Positions 44,900 to 54,863 of a DNA stretch of 64,000 bases are shown in pieces. Location of the stretch: the NCBI GenBank assembly GCA_002317135.1, contig DCIX01000025.1, positions 186,001 through 250,000 of the forward strand, in the 5' to 3' direction. Within the stretch, counting starts at the first letter, position 1, and every line of letters starts with the position of its first letter. The translations under genes were made by a program, and so were the position numbers. Under the pieces are notes generated by a model. It ran no database searches. It saw only the letters and a program-made list of their open reading frames with translations, and was not told the origin of the DNA. This DNA is from Bacteroidales bacterium UBA1715 (GTDB lineage Bacteria; Bacteroidota; Bacteroidia; Bacteroidales; UBA1715).

Positions 44900-44932
44900 T
44901 TTGTAGAAATTCATAGTTAATTTATATCTTTA
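44900..44932 (+). promoter_or_regulatory. Promoter of the GH16 lipoprotein gene
   Basis: TTTG at 44900-44903 and TATCTTTA at 44925-44932 (one mismatch to TAnnTTTG) with 21 bp between; the start codon follows at 44957. Confidence 0.6.
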
Positions 44933-44956
44933 CCATTAATTTTTAAACTACTCATT

Positions 44957-46186
44957 ATGAAGAAACTTATAATTTTGGGATTTAGTCTACTATCCGCAGC
45001 ATTTTTGCTAACGAACTGTGGTGGTAAAGACGATAGCAAGCCTGTATTTACTATTGTGTTTGACGGCCAAGGGAAAGTTGAGAATGACACTATCTTTGCT
45101 GAAGGGAAAGTTACAATTGCCGAACCAACTGAACCAAAAACTGACTATTTCAACTTTGCTGGTTGGTACAAAGAAAAAGAATGTATTAATCAGTGGAATT
45201 TTAATACTGACAAAGTGGATGCGCCAATTACACTTTACGCAAAATGGGTTAACATAGGAAACTTTACAGTTACATTCGACACAAAAGGCCGTGGCGTAGC
45301 ACCAGAAAGCATTACTGTTGAATGTGGTTCAAAAATTGAAAAACCAGAAAGCCCTGATAACCCAGATTATTATGTATCAAGTTGGTACAAAGATGAGGCA
45401 TGTCTTTTCTCACCATGGGATTTTGAAAATGATAGAGTTACAGAAGATATAACATTGTATGCTCGTTGGAAATCAAAAATTGCAGGTTATAAATATTACG
45501 GAGCAGAATTATATTCTAAAGAATCCTTTAAATATGGTCGTTTCGAAGCAAGAATGAAAATGTCGTATGCTCCAGGTTGCATTAGCTCTATGTTCTTGTA
45601 CTACGATCTTTCCGACACAGACAGAGACACCCTTTGGAACGAAATAGACATTGAAGTTTTAGGAAAAGATTCTTCAAAAATTCAAACGAACATTATTACG
45701 GGTAACCGTAACAAACGAATAACTTCAGAACAAGTATATGCTTCTGGAACAGGACTAAATACAGATTACCACACATACGTTATAGAATGGACACCTGACT
45801 ACATTGCATGGTATCTTGACGGCGTTGAAATGCGTAGAACAACTCCATCGAACGATGAAATTGGACAAATGGAAACTATGATAAAATCTGAAAGCCTTCG
45901 CTTTAACGTGTGGTCAGATAAATCTGTTGAATGGGTTGGTAGCATAAATCCAAACAAAATCCCAAGTGCACAATATATCGACTATGTGAAAGTAGAAAAG
46001 TACGACACCGAAAAAAAAGAGTTCACAGAACTTTGGAAAGATGATTTTGACACATTCAACTCTAATCGTTGGGGAAAAGGAGATTGGCCAATTGGACAAG
46101 TAACGTTAAAACCAGCAAATGTTACAATCGAAGATGGTAACTTGGTATTAAACATTACAAAAGAAACACTTTACGTAAAATATTAG
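44957..46186 (+). CDS. GH16 glucanase lipoprotein with InlB/Flg_new repeats
   Basis: A 409-residue lipoprotein (lipobox with Cys21). Two Listeria-Bacteroides-type repeats (about 32-97 and 100-172) each end in ITLYAKW or ITLYARW. The catalytic domain is GH16: E229-I-D-I-E233 in WNEIDIEVLG, with the strands GRFEARMKMSYAPG before and YHTYVIEWTPDYIAWYLDG after. Enzymes of this family cleave beta-1,3/1,4-glucans. Repeats may attach it to surface glycans. Followed by a good terminator. Confidence 0.9.
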   Translation: MKKLIILGFSLLSAAFLLTNCGGKDDSKPVFTIVFDGQGKVENDTIFAEGKVTIAEPTEPKTDYFNFAGWYKEKECINQWNFNTDKVDAPITLYAKWVNIGNFTVTFDTKGRGVAPESITVECGSKIEKPESPDNPDYYVSSWYKDEACLFSPWDFENDRVTEDITLYARWKSKIAGYKYYGAELYSKESFKYGRFEARMKMSYAPGCISSMFLYYDLSDTDRDTLWNEIDIEVLGKDSSKIQTNIITGNRNKRITSEQVYASGTGLNTDYHTYVIEWTPDYIAWYLDGVEMRRTTPSNDEIGQMETMIKSESLRFNVWSDKSVEWVGSINPNKIPSAQYIDYVKVEKYDTEKKEFTELWKDDFDTFNSNRWGKGDWPIGQVTLKPANVTIEDGNLVLNITKETLYVKY

Positions 46187-46207
46187 TATTTCCTATAATG
46201 ACTACAC

Positions 46208-46240
46208 AAGCAGAATCTCGTAAGGGGTTCTGCTTTTTTA
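46208..46240 (+). terminator. Terminator of the GH16 gene
   Basis: AAGCAGAA pairs with TTCTGCTT around a 12-base loop, followed by T residues. Confidence 0.85.
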
Positions 46241-46258
46241 TTGTATCACGAATTTCAA

Positions 46259-47395
46259 TCAGTTAACCTCTTGTGCTAATTCATACAATGCCTTTGTCAT
46301 ATTTGACCAAGCATATTTTTGTTTTTCAATCTTAAGATTTGCAATAAATTCTTGTTCTTTCTTTTCTTGAAAAAACGAAACCAAAGCATCTGCAACTTGT
46401 TCAGCATTCGGTTCAACAGCATAACCGATTTTTCCATTAGGAACAATTTCTGGTAAGCCACCAACATTGGTAACCAACATTGGTTTTTCAAAATGATAAG
46501 CAACTTGCGTAACCCCACTCTGCGTTGCTGTTTTATATGGTTGAGCAACAATATCACAAGCGCTAAAATATTGATTCACTTCACTATCAGGAATAAAATC
46601 CGTACATAGTTTCACCTGATTAGCAATACCTAACGAATCAATTAGACTGAGATATTTTTCAGAATTGCCATAAAACTCACCAGCAACAATCAAAGTAATG
46701 TTTTCATCACGAACTCTTTGATCAGCCATTGCCTGCAACAAGATATCCAAACCTTTGTAGTCGCGAATAAATCCAAAGAAAAGAACATAGTTCCCCTCAA
46801 CAGGAAGTTGTAAATTCTTGCGAGCGGTCTGTTTATCTAACAAATTCCCATAGTGATCATACAATGGATGTGGACAAAATCTGCGTGGTTTTTTCTCGTC
46901 AAAAAGAGATAAATCTGCAAGAACAGATTTCGACATTGTTACAAAACCTTGCGTTACATTCACAAAACATTTAGTAAAGAATTTGTCACCAATACGATGT
47001 TCGTGTGGAATCACATTATCCATAATGGCTAAAATTTTCGTATGTCCATTCATTGAAACAATACGACTAATTGAACTTAGACAAGGAGACATAAATGGCA
47101 GCCAATATCTTGTAATCATCACATCTGGTTTCATTTTTTTCAGTTCCCTTCCTACAGAAATCCAGTTCAATGGATTGCAAGAATTTACCTTTCTTTTTAT
47201 TTTTAGATGTGCTGGAGCAGGTTCCGCGCTATATTGTGTTTTTCCAGGGAAAAGAAACGACGGATATTGCAACGTAAAAGTATAGATTTCAACTTCGTGC
47301 CCTTCGTTTTGTAATTCAGTAGCCAAACGCTCATTAAACGTTGCGATGCCACCGCCACGATACGGATATGCTGTACCGACAATTACAATCTTCAT
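46259..47395 (-). CDS. Glycosyltransferase family 4
   Basis: A 378-residue GT-B enzyme. N-terminal GTAYPYRGGGIATFNERLA; nucleotide-sugar-binding region YKTATQSGVTQVAYHFEKP followed by VTNVGGLPEIV (E-x7-E region). No membrane helices. It likely transfers a sugar in surface glycan or lipid synthesis. Its start overlaps queH by 4 bp, forming a three-gene run with the POT transporter. Confidence 0.88.
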   Translation of the reverse strand: MKIVIVGTAYPYRGGGIATFNERLATELQNEGHEVEIYTFTLQYPSFLFPGKTQYSAEPAPAHLKIKRKVNSCNPLNWISVGRELKKMKPDVMITRYWLPFMSPCLSSISRIVSMNGHTKILAIMDNVIPHEHRIGDKFFTKCFVNVTQGFVTMSKSVLADLSLFDEKKPRRFCPHPLYDHYGNLLDKQTARKNLQLPVEGNYVLFFGFIRDYKGLDILLQAMADQRVRDENITLIVAGEFYGNSEKYLSLIDSLGIANQVKLCTDFIPDSEVNQYFSACDIVAQPYKTATQSGVTQVAYHFEKPMLVTNVGGLPEIVPNGKIGYAVEPNAEQVADALVSFFQEKKEQEFIANLKIEKQKYAWSNMTKALYELAQEVN

Positions 47396-47934
47396 TTTAT
47401 TTCCTCCTTCTTCCCATTATTCATACTAAACTCACACGCACAATAGCATTGACGATATAGTTCTAACTCCTTACTGAGTTCTATGCTTCGCTTATAGCCT
47501 TCTTTTTTCTTAAAATCGTAGTGAGTGTATCCTGCAAATTGTTCACCAATCTCTTTTATTACAGCAGAATTTTTATGAGGACTGATTGTCAATGTTGTAG
47601 CAAAATGCTCAAAACCGAGTTCATTCGCTTTCTTTGCCGTTCCACTCAACAATGTCTTAAAACAAGCATGACAGCGAAGTCCTCCTTCTTTTTCTGCTTC
47701 TAGTCCTTTTACTTGCTCACGCCAAAAATCTTGCTCATATTCACCAACAATTAGTGGAACAGCAAAATGTTGTGCAAGTTTTTCTACATACAACTTTCGT
47801 TTTTCCCATTCCTCAAACGGATATATATTGGGCATATAATAATACAAAGTGACCTTCCAATCTTCAGAAAGGAGTCGTTCTACCGAAGCCGATCCACAAG
47901 GCGCACAACAAATATGAAGCAATATATTTTTCAT
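47392..47934 (-). CDS. queH: Epoxyqueuosine reductase QueH
   Basis: A 180-residue iron-sulfur enzyme that reduces epoxyqueuosine to queuosine in tRNA. HICCAPCG near the N-terminus gives Cys9/Cys10/Cys13, then RCHACF, and the C-terminal RQCYCACEFS completes the Cys set for iron binding. The unrelated enzyme QueG does the same reaction in other bacteria. The 4-bp overlaps with both neighbours show one transcript. Confidence 0.92.
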   Translation of the reverse strand: MKNILLHICCAPCGSASVERLLSEDWKVTLYYYMPNIYPFEEWEKRKLYVEKLAQHFAVPLIVGEYEQDFWREQVKGLEAEKEGGLRCHACFKTLLSGTAKKANELGFEHFATTLTISPHKNSAVIKEIGEQFAGYTHYDFKKKEGYKRSIELSKELELYRQCYCACEFSMNNGKKEEIK

Positions 47935-49643
47935 TCCTCGTGCATCATTTTATGAATAAATGGCGACAATACAAACAACAGCAAACTCGCCAAGAATGCA
48001 ATAATTCCTACGGTTAAAAACACCTTTGTATATCGCAATAAATTCAACAAAGAATACTTTTCTTCACCAGACATTTGTTCAAGCTGGACTTCAGAAATAT
48101 AGCCATAATCTACAGCACTTTGAATAGAACTTGCCGCCTTTTCCGAAGATACAATTTCATCATACGAAAATGCTTCCAAATCAGACGTTTCCGATGTTTC
48201 AGTATTCTCTATATGTGCGGCGACATACGAATCTTCTTCTGTTGTAAGATTTGCAATCCATCCACCTACTTGGAACGCAAGCGAAGACGACAAATACCAG
48301 GCGCCAATCACCATACCAACGATTTTTGCAGGAGCCAATCTCGTAACCATAGAAAGACCAATAGGCGACAAGCATAACTCTCCCAAAGTCTGGAACATAT
48401 AGCTCAAAATCAAGAAAATTGCCGGAACAGCAACGATTTTCATAATAGAATCGCCTTCAACAATTGTTTGTAATGAAAGGAATCGTGGAGCTAATCCGAG
48501 AATCAAAAAGCCAACGCTTAACAATAAGATTCCAAGTGCAAATTTAAATGGTGTAGAAGGTTCTTTCTTTCGTTGTGCCAACTGCATCCACAAAACCGAC
48601 AATGGTGAAGCAAAAATCAAGATAAACATTGGATTTACAGACTGAAACAATGACGCTGGAATCACACTATCAAAAAAATTTCTATTAACATTTTCGCTCG
48701 CGTACAAAGTCAAAGAAGAGCCAGCCTGTTCGAAAAACGACCAAAACAATGTCGTAAACAACAACAAAATCAAAATCACGAACAATCTGTCCCGTTCAAT
48801 TTTCTGGCTACGCAATGCAATTACGAAAATAAGCCCCAAAATACCAATAGACAACGGGAAGATGACATACGACATTAATTCATAATGTTTTACGAGCAAT
48901 GAAACCCCTAAAACACTGGCAACACAAAGAACATAAATCCATATTTCCTTAGACAAACCACAAATCTTTTGTGCAAGGTTTTCCGCATTTGGAACCCCAC
49001 CAAGCGGACGATACTCCAAAGTTTTTTCTCCTGTTTCCGGATTTATCGTTTCATGATAATCAATAATATGCCCGAATTTTAAGAAAATAAAAAGACCAGC
49101 TATCATACCTATTCCGGCAATGGTAAAGCCATAATGCCAACCGTATGTTTCGCCTATAATGCCACATAAAATTGGAGAGAAAAAGGCTCCAAGGTTCACA
49201 CTCATATAGTAAATAGTGAAACCACCATCACGGCGAGGATCTTTTTCTTCATACAAACCACTCAGGATTGTTGGCATATTTGGTTTGAAGAAGCCGTTTC
49301 CTATTATCAAAAAAGACAAAGCGATATATAAGAATGTCTCATTTTCTATTGCCATCACAAAATGACCTATCGTCATCATTATTGCGCCCCAAATCACCGC
49401 CTTACGATGTCCGAGAAATCTATCGGCAATAAAGCCACCAATAAAAGGCGACATATACACCAATGAACCATACGCGGCGAAAATACCGTAAGCAACTGTC
49501 TTCGAGCCCTCAAAATCAAACAACTGTTGTATAAGATACAATACAAGCAAAGCTCGCATTCCATAATAACTAAAGCGTTCCCACATTTCTGTGAAAAAAA
49601 GAACGACAAGCGCCCGTGGTTGTTTCATTTCGATAGTTTTCAT
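47931..49643 (-). CDS. POT-family proton-dependent oligopeptide transporter
   Basis: A 570-residue membrane protein of the major facilitator superfamily, about 12-14 helices. The N-terminus VLFFTEMWERFSYYGMRALL contains the ExxERFxYY proton-coupling motif (ETFxx region) of the POT family, and FYMSVNLGAFFSPI-like FTIYYMSVNLGAFFSP is the second signature. It imports di- and tripeptides. A 90-residue acidic insertion lies between the last helices. The start at 49643 is a choice; an ATG five codons later is also possible. Confidence 0.9.
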   Translation of the reverse strand: MKTIEMKQPRALVVLFFTEMWERFSYYGMRALLVLYLIQQLFDFEGSKTVAYGIFAAYGSLVYMSPFIGGFIADRFLGHRKAVIWGAIMMTIGHFVMAIENETFLYIALSFLIIGNGFFKPNMPTILSGLYEEKDPRRDGGFTIYYMSVNLGAFFSPILCGIIGETYGWHYGFTIAGIGMIAGLFIFLKFGHIIDYHETINPETGEKTLEYRPLGGVPNAENLAQKICGLSKEIWIYVLCVASVLGVSLLVKHYELMSYVIFPLSIGILGLIFVIALRSQKIERDRLFVILILLLFTTLFWSFFEQAGSSLTLYASENVNRNFFDSVIPASLFQSVNPMFILIFASPLSVLWMQLAQRKKEPSTPFKFALGILLLSVGFLILGLAPRFLSLQTIVEGDSIMKIVAVPAIFLILSYMFQTLGELCLSPIGLSMVTRLAPAKIVGMVIGAWYLSSSLAFQVGGWIANLTTEEDSYVAAHIENTETSETSDLEAFSYDEIVSSEKAASSIQSAVDYGYISEVQLEQMSGEEKYSLLNLLRYTKVFLTVGIIAFLASLLLFVLSPFIHKMMHEE

Positions 49644-49754
49644 ACAAACAATGATTCTTGCAAATGTAATAAAAATGGACATACATTTCTATGGAATAGG
49701 TTTCCAATATCATTTTTCAAAAAATTATCTATTTTTGCAAAAAACACAACAAAA

Positions 49755-49991
49755 ATGATTTCGCAATTTTTTAATTTTTATTTAGAAAACCAAGATGATT
49801 TGGTTAAAACATACAATGGGAAGTATGTTGTTATCTCTAATCAAAAAGAGATTAGAGTTTATGACAATGAAGACAAAGCCTACAAAGAATCCCTGAAAGA
49901 ATTTGGCGAGGGAAACTTTTTATTGCAATATTGTTCTTCTGGGAAAGAAGCATTTACAAGAACCTGTTATAATCCAATAATTGCTTTCTAA
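49755..49991 (+). CDS. Short YxGKY-family protein (DUF5678-like)
   Basis: A 78-residue protein with NFYLENQDDLVKTYNGKYVVIS near the N-terminus and FGEGNFLLQYC later. The pattern matches the proteins at 31653-31886 and 20854-20958. A TATTTTTG -7 element lies at 49730-49737. It stands 88 bp upstream of a restriction endonuclease gene. Function unknown. Confidence 0.6.
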   Translation: MISQFFNFYLENQDDLVKTYNGKYVVISNQKEIRVYDNEDKAYKESLKEFGEGNFLLQYCSSGKEAFTRTCYNPIIAF

Positions 49992-50079
49992 ACACAAAAT
50001 ATAAGACACTCTTAATCTAAACATATCAATTTTTGCTTTCAATAAAATTGTATTTTTGGTTATTTCAAAAATTATCGTA

Positions 50080-50742
50080 ATGAAGAAACCTATATTAACT
50101 ATTGACAAATTAAAGACTGAAGCAAAGGCATTTTGCATTTCAGAATCTCAGATAAACAACAAAGAATTATTTGGAGTTACAGACGGTAAAGCTGTTGGTA
50201 CATATGTAGAACACAAATTTCAAAAGCAATTATCTAATACATATACAGTCTCTATTGGTTCTTCTGCGATTGGGATAGATTTACCTTCTGAAGATATAAT
50301 GACTGACATTAAGGTTACATCAATAAAACAACCACAATCATCATGTCCGTTTCGTGACGCAAAACAGAAAATATTTGGGCTTGGCTATAATCTTTTAGTT
50401 TTTGTATATGAGAAAATCGATAATCCTATAAATAAAACATCAACATTACGTTTTATTAGTTGTTCATTTATCTCAAAAGAACGCACAGCTGATTATACAA
50501 CAACATTTCGTTTGCGTGAGATGATAAAAGATGGGGCAAACACTAATGACATAATAGCATATCTTGAGGATAGAAATATTCCTGCGGATGATATTACACT
50601 AAATAACATAGCAAAACAAATTATTAAAAACCCACCGACACAAGGATATCTCACAATTTCTAACGCTTTACAATGGAGATTACAATATCAACGAATAGTC
50701 GATTTAAATAAAAAAATATCTGGAATTTCTAAGATGATATGA
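50080..50742 (+). CDS. Probable type II restriction endonuclease
   Basis: A 220-residue PD-(D/E)XK-like nuclease. Likely catalytic residues: Glu44 in TYVEHKFQK, Asp67 in GIDLPSEDI and Asp76-x-Lys78 in MTDIKVTS. The 4-bp overlap with the methyltransferase gene identifies it as the restriction partner rather than a lone nuclease. A TATTTTTG promoter element sits at 50051-50058. Site specificity is unknown. Confidence 0.75.
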   Translation: MKKPILTIDKLKTEAKAFCISESQINNKELFGVTDGKAVGTYVEHKFQKQLSNTYTVSIGSSAIGIDLPSEDIMTDIKVTSIKQPQSSCPFRDAKQKIFGLGYNLLVFVYEKIDNPINKTSTLRFISCSFISKERTADYTTTFRLREMIKDGANTNDIIAYLEDRNIPADDITLNNIAKQIIKNPPTQGYLTISNALQWRLQYQRIVDLNKKISGISKMI

Positions 50743-52493
50743 TACCCATTGAGATAACCTCAAAAGTTGCCAAGTTCTTAAACGAACTTATATCAACAAA
50801 GCAATTGGATTTAATTAATATAAAACTACAAGAGACATGTGGTTGTATTGATTTTTTTCCTTCTTCTGACGAGATTTCAATGTTTAAATCTTTATTAGAC
50901 AAGGTGACTTTAAACACCGTTTCGGATAACAGAGCAGAATATGGAGACTATCAAACGAACTCTAAATTAGCAAACGCTGTAATAGAGAAACTTCTCTCAA
51001 AGAAAATTACTAGTGAGTTTCTAATAGAACCAACTTGTGGTAAAGGAAATTTCATTCTTGCAGCGATACAAAAAATACAAACATTGAAAGAAATATGGGG
51101 AATTGAAATTCACGAACCTTATATCTGGCAATGCAAATTATCTATTTTGGATTTTTATTTAAATCATCCCAATCATAACAAACCTAAGATTCACATTATC
51201 AAGCAAGATGTTTTTTATTTTAATTTTAATGCTATAAAGAAACTTATTTCTAAACAAAATCTTCTTCTTATAGGAAACCCTCCTTGGGTAACCAATTCTA
51301 TGTTAGGTGGTATTGGAGCAAATAATCATCCTATTAAATCTAATTTCAAGAAGCAAAAAGGACTTGATGCAATTACAGGGAAAGGGAACTTTGATATTGC
51401 AGAACACATAATGTATACATTATTAAAAACATTTGATTCTTTTTCTGGACATACCGCTTTCTTGATAAAAAATTCGGTAATAAAGAATATTATATATGAA
51501 CAAGAAACAAATCAATTTCGTATTGCGAATATAGAAGAACAAAATATTGATTGTACAAAAGAATTCTCTGTTACTGTAGAAGCATCCTTGTTTACATGTG
51601 AATTAAATTCTATACCAGAAAAAAAATGTAACGTTTATGATTTTTATAACCAAAATTTCAAATACTCATTTGGTTGGCAAGACGAAATATTTGTCTCAAA
51701 TATAGAACTAAGTCAAAATACTACCAACCTCACTGGAGAATGTCCTTTTGTATGGCGACAAGGAGTAAAACATGATTGCTCCAAAGTGATGGAAATAACA
51801 AGAACAGAGACTGGATTTACAAATAAACTAGAAGAGCATTTCCTTTTAGAAGAGGATTTAGTCTTTGATATACTGAAAAGTTCTGATTTAAAAAGCCTTA
51901 TTGCTTGTAAAGCAAAAAAATGTACAATAATTACACAGAAAAGAATTGGTCAAGACACAGTTTATCTATCTAGTTATCCAAAAACATTTAATTACCTACA
52001 AGCACATAAATCCATGTTCGAAGAACGTAAATCAAGTATTTACCGAGGCAAACCTGCATTCTCTATTTTTGGTATAGGAGACTATTCTTTTGCACCATAT
52101 AAAGTTGCTATTTCTGGTTTGTATAAAACTTTCCATTTTACCATAATAACACCGAATAAAGACAATAAGCCTGTTATGCTTGATGACACATGCTATTTCA
52201 TCGGTTTTGAAAATGTAGAAGAAGCTGCTTTTATTACTACTTTACTCAATTCGTCATGTGTTAAACAATTCTTGAAATCTATTTCCTTTCCTGATTCTAA
52301 AAGAATGATAACAAAAGATATCTTAATGAAAATAGATCTTAGAAAAGCTCTTAAATGCTCTAACATAGAACAAATCGAGGAACAAACAAAAAAACTATTA
52401 CAATCATTAGGAATAAGTAACGATAGTTGCAGTTACAATAACATTCAACAGAAATTAACATCCACTCAAGGTCTTCAGCTTACATTATTTTAA
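50739..52493 (+). CDS. Type II N6-adenine DNA methyltransferase
   Basis: A 584-residue enzyme. The AdoMet motif I EPTCGKGNF is near residue 97 and the catalytic motif IV NPPW near 180, a variant of NPPY found in N6-adenine enzymes. A C-terminal half (~300-584) without clear motifs would contain the target-recognition domain. Start codon overlaps the nuclease stop by 4 bp (ATGA). Together the two genes form a type II restriction-modification pair. Confidence 0.88.
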   Translation: MIPIEITSKVAKFLNELISTKQLDLINIKLQETCGCIDFFPSSDEISMFKSLLDKVTLNTVSDNRAEYGDYQTNSKLANAVIEKLLSKKITSEFLIEPTCGKGNFILAAIQKIQTLKEIWGIEIHEPYIWQCKLSILDFYLNHPNHNKPKIHIIKQDVFYFNFNAIKKLISKQNLLLIGNPPWVTNSMLGGIGANNHPIKSNFKKQKGLDAITGKGNFDIAEHIMYTLLKTFDSFSGHTAFLIKNSVIKNIIYEQETNQFRIANIEEQNIDCTKEFSVTVEASLFTCELNSIPEKKCNVYDFYNQNFKYSFGWQDEIFVSNIELSQNTTNLTGECPFVWRQGVKHDCSKVMEITRTETGFTNKLEEHFLLEEDLVFDILKSSDLKSLIACKAKKCTIITQKRIGQDTVYLSSYPKTFNYLQAHKSMFEERKSSIYRGKPAFSIFGIGDYSFAPYKVAISGLYKTFHFTIITPNKDNKPVMLDDTCYFIGFENVEEAAFITTLLNSSCVKQFLKSISFPDSKRMITKDILMKIDLRKALKCSNIEQIEEQTKKLLQSLGISNDSCSYNNIQQKLTSTQGLQLTLF

Positions 52494-52506
52494 TTGCAAC
52501 CAAAAG

Positions 52507-53487
52507 ATGGACAACACATTCAAAATTGGTATAATTGGAGCAGGTTGGATTGCCGAGAAAATGGCAGAAACTATAGCACCATTACAAGGTTACGAAGTAG
52601 CAGCTATAGCCTCTCGATCTATAGAAAAAGCAACAGCATTTGCAAACAAATACAATATTGCTAAAGCATACGGTTCCTACGAAGAGCTTGTAAAGGACAA
52701 TGAAATTGACTTAGTCTATATTGCTACTCCGCATTCACACCATTTTCAACATACAAAACAGGCTATTGAACAGGGGAAACATTGTCTTGTAGAGAAAGCA
52801 TTCACGGCAAATGCACGTGAAGCAAAAGAATTACTGCAATTGGCCAAAGAGAAAAATGTATTCGTAACCGAAGCCATTTGGACTCGCTATATGCCTATGT
52901 CACAAAAGATTGCAGAAATAATGAATAGCGGCATAATCGGAAATCCTCGACTTCTTTCTGCCACACTCTGCTATCCATTGGAAGATAAAGAACGTATCAC
53001 AAATCCAGCACTATGCGGTGGGGCTTTACTTGACGTAGGCGTGTATGTGCTCAATTTTGCCCGAATGTATTTTGGTACCGACATTGTAAAAACTGTCACA
53101 AATTGCCAATTAGGTTCCACAGGAATGGATATGCAGGAAAGCATTTCGTTGAGTTACGCTGATGGTAAAATGGCAAACTTGCAAACTGGTGCACTATGCC
53201 TTAACGATAGACAAGGTATTATAAACGGAACAGAAGGCTACATTCGTGTTGACAATGTAAATTGCCCTGAACTTATAGAAGTATATCGTAATTACGCAAA
53301 AGTTGCCACATACGAAAAGCCGGCAGATATGATTACGGGCTATGAATATCAAGTAATTGAAAGCCGTCGTTGTATAGAAGCAGGTTTATTGGAATCACCA
53401 ATGATGCCACACGCCGAAACCATTTCGGTTATGCAACAAATGGACGATTTACGCAAAGAATGGGGAGTGAAATATCCGATGGATTAA
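52507..53487 (+). CDS. Gfo/Idh/MocA-family oxidoreductase
   Basis: A 326-residue NAD(P)-dependent oxidoreductase. Nucleotide-binding GIIGAGWIAEKMA at the N-terminus, then IATPHSHHFQHTKQAI and LVEKAFTANAREAKEL with the catalytic lysine of the EKP-like motif (here EKAF). Homologues act on sugars, inositol or dihydrodiols. The Gly-rich GGALLDVGVYVLN is the expected substrate loop. It lies 14 bp after the methyltransferase but probably has no link to it. Confidence 0.85.
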   Translation: MDNTFKIGIIGAGWIAEKMAETIAPLQGYEVAAIASRSIEKATAFANKYNIAKAYGSYEELVKDNEIDLVYIATPHSHHFQHTKQAIEQGKHCLVEKAFTANAREAKELLQLAKEKNVFVTEAIWTRYMPMSQKIAEIMNSGIIGNPRLLSATLCYPLEDKERITNPALCGGALLDVGVYVLNFARMYFGTDIVKTVTNCQLGSTGMDMQESISLSYADGKMANLQTGALCLNDRQGIINGTEGYIRVDNVNCPELIEVYRNYAKVATYEKPADMITGYEYQVIESRRCIEAGLLESPMMPHAETISVMQQMDDLRKEWGVKYPMD

Positions 53488-53491
53488 TAAA

Positions 53492-53515
53492 AAGGCGAAC
53501 CTCTCGATTCGCCTT
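53492..53515. terminator. Bidirectional terminator
   Basis: AAGGCGAA pairs with TTCGCCTT around an eight-base loop, between the oxidoreductase stop and the convergent 53532 stop. It can serve both strands. Confidence 0.8.
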
Positions 53516-53531
53516 AGAATGTTTATGAACA

Positions 53532-54863
53532 TTATAAATCCTTACGAAATTTCTTGTCTAAAACACGAATTTTAGACAAACATTCTTCTTTAGTAAGGTT
53601 TTTATAGCATAATCGAGAGCCGTTTTTTTCTCCTTGGTCTAAACCATATTTATTTATGAAATCAGACAAATTAAAACCATCGGTATTACTATATCTGGAT
53701 GATGTTTGAATTTCATAGCTATTTTTATTGAGTATAACATCTATAAAAGGACGATCTTCAATTACAGTAGAATTATTTTTCCCATCATAATCAATAGCAA
53801 GACATCTTTCAAAATATGGCCAAGAATGAACAGGTAATTGTCTAATTTCAGAATGGATCTCATCTAGTAACTGTATTAAACTATCCATATAAGTTGCTAT
53901 TGCTGTCAACATTGACAAAACATAATTGGAGAAATCTTTATTTTCTCCATTTTGTAAATCCTCCATCAAGTTTGGTCGTTTGATGAAGTTATCTTTTTTA
54001 GGAAAATAAATCCACCAACAATTTTCTTGACTATACTTTCCACCAAATTTCCATTTAAGATGTTGATATACATCGTGTTGTAAGCCGTTGTGATCTTTAA
54101 TATCAGCCCAAAAATACCATCCCTCTTCATAATCAACTCCAAAATGGGCAAATTCCTTTTTGTAACGTATAGGGGAGTTTTTACCAAGATCCTCTTCAAC
54201 AGATTTCCAACCTAACTTTTCAATATTATAAACAAAGCTATTCCAATCTGATGTCTTTATTTCAGCAATTTCTTTTGCTTTTGTCGCTTCAAGATTTTCA
54301 CAGAAATTCTTTATAGCTTGTTTTATATTTTCATCGTCATTGTATGGTAAATCTATATTTTTTTCTTCTTTCGAATATAGTTCCTCTTTCATACACTGAA
54401 CTATACCGAATAAATTCTCTAAAATAGTTTCTGATTTTGATTTGTTATTTTCCTGTTTAACATCGTCCGCAGCCATAATGTTTTTCACGCATTCGCTAAT
54501 TTGCTTAATATGTTCACTTGAGGTGTGAATCATAGCTAAATGCGAAATACTAAATTGAAGATGGATAGCCTCCTCTGTTGTTATTTCTCCATCTTCAAGA
54601 GAATCGCATAGTTTCTCTAAGAATGATTTATATACAGAAAGCTTCTCTTCAAAAACTTTAGTATTCCTTTCTTTCACCTCTTCGGTTGCAGTTTGCCCTT
54701 GAAGGAGTAACATAGTAATAATTGCAGCGATAATTGCACCAGCTATTGCCGCAAACAACTGCGATGCGATTTCTAAACCCATCCACGCTCCGCAAAGCCA
54801 AGCCAATAGGATGAAGAAAATCATTAAGACTGTTCCTAGTGTGTAAATTTTTTTGTTTTCCAT
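53532..54863 (-). CDS. Membrane protein with coiled coil, coupled to the DUF262/DUF1524 gene
   Basis: A 443-residue protein with two helices near the N-terminus (about 8-30 and 34-55), then a charged coiled coil to ~180 and a C-terminal domain of unknown fold with many aromatic and acidic residues (YFWADIKDHNG, later WWIYFPKKDNF). No catalytic motif can be named. The TAATG junction shares one base with the stop of the DUF262/DUF1524 gene, so translation is coupled and stoichiometry is probably linked. A membrane-anchored effector or sensor of the defence pair is a reasonable inference. Confidence 0.75.
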   Translation of the reverse strand: MENKKIYTLGTVLMIFFILLAWLCGAWMGLEIASQLFAAIAGAIIAAIITMLLLQGQTATEEVKERNTKVFEEKLSVYKSFLEKLCDSLEDGEITTEEAIHLQFSISHLAMIHTSSEHIKQISECVKNIMAADDVKQENNKSKSETILENLFGIVQCMKEELYSKEEKNIDLPYNDDENIKQAIKNFCENLEATKAKEIAEIKTSDWNSFVYNIEKLGWKSVEEDLGKNSPIRYKKEFAHFGVDYEEGWYFWADIKDHNGLQHDVYQHLKWKFGGKYSQENCWWIYFPKKDNFIKRPNLMEDLQNGENKDFSNYVLSMLTAIATYMDSLIQLLDEIHSEIRQLPVHSWPYFERCLAIDYDGKNNSTVIEDRPFIDVILNKNSYEIQTSSRYSNTDGFNLSDFINKYGLDQGEKNGSRLCYKNLTKEECLSKIRVLDKKFRKDL

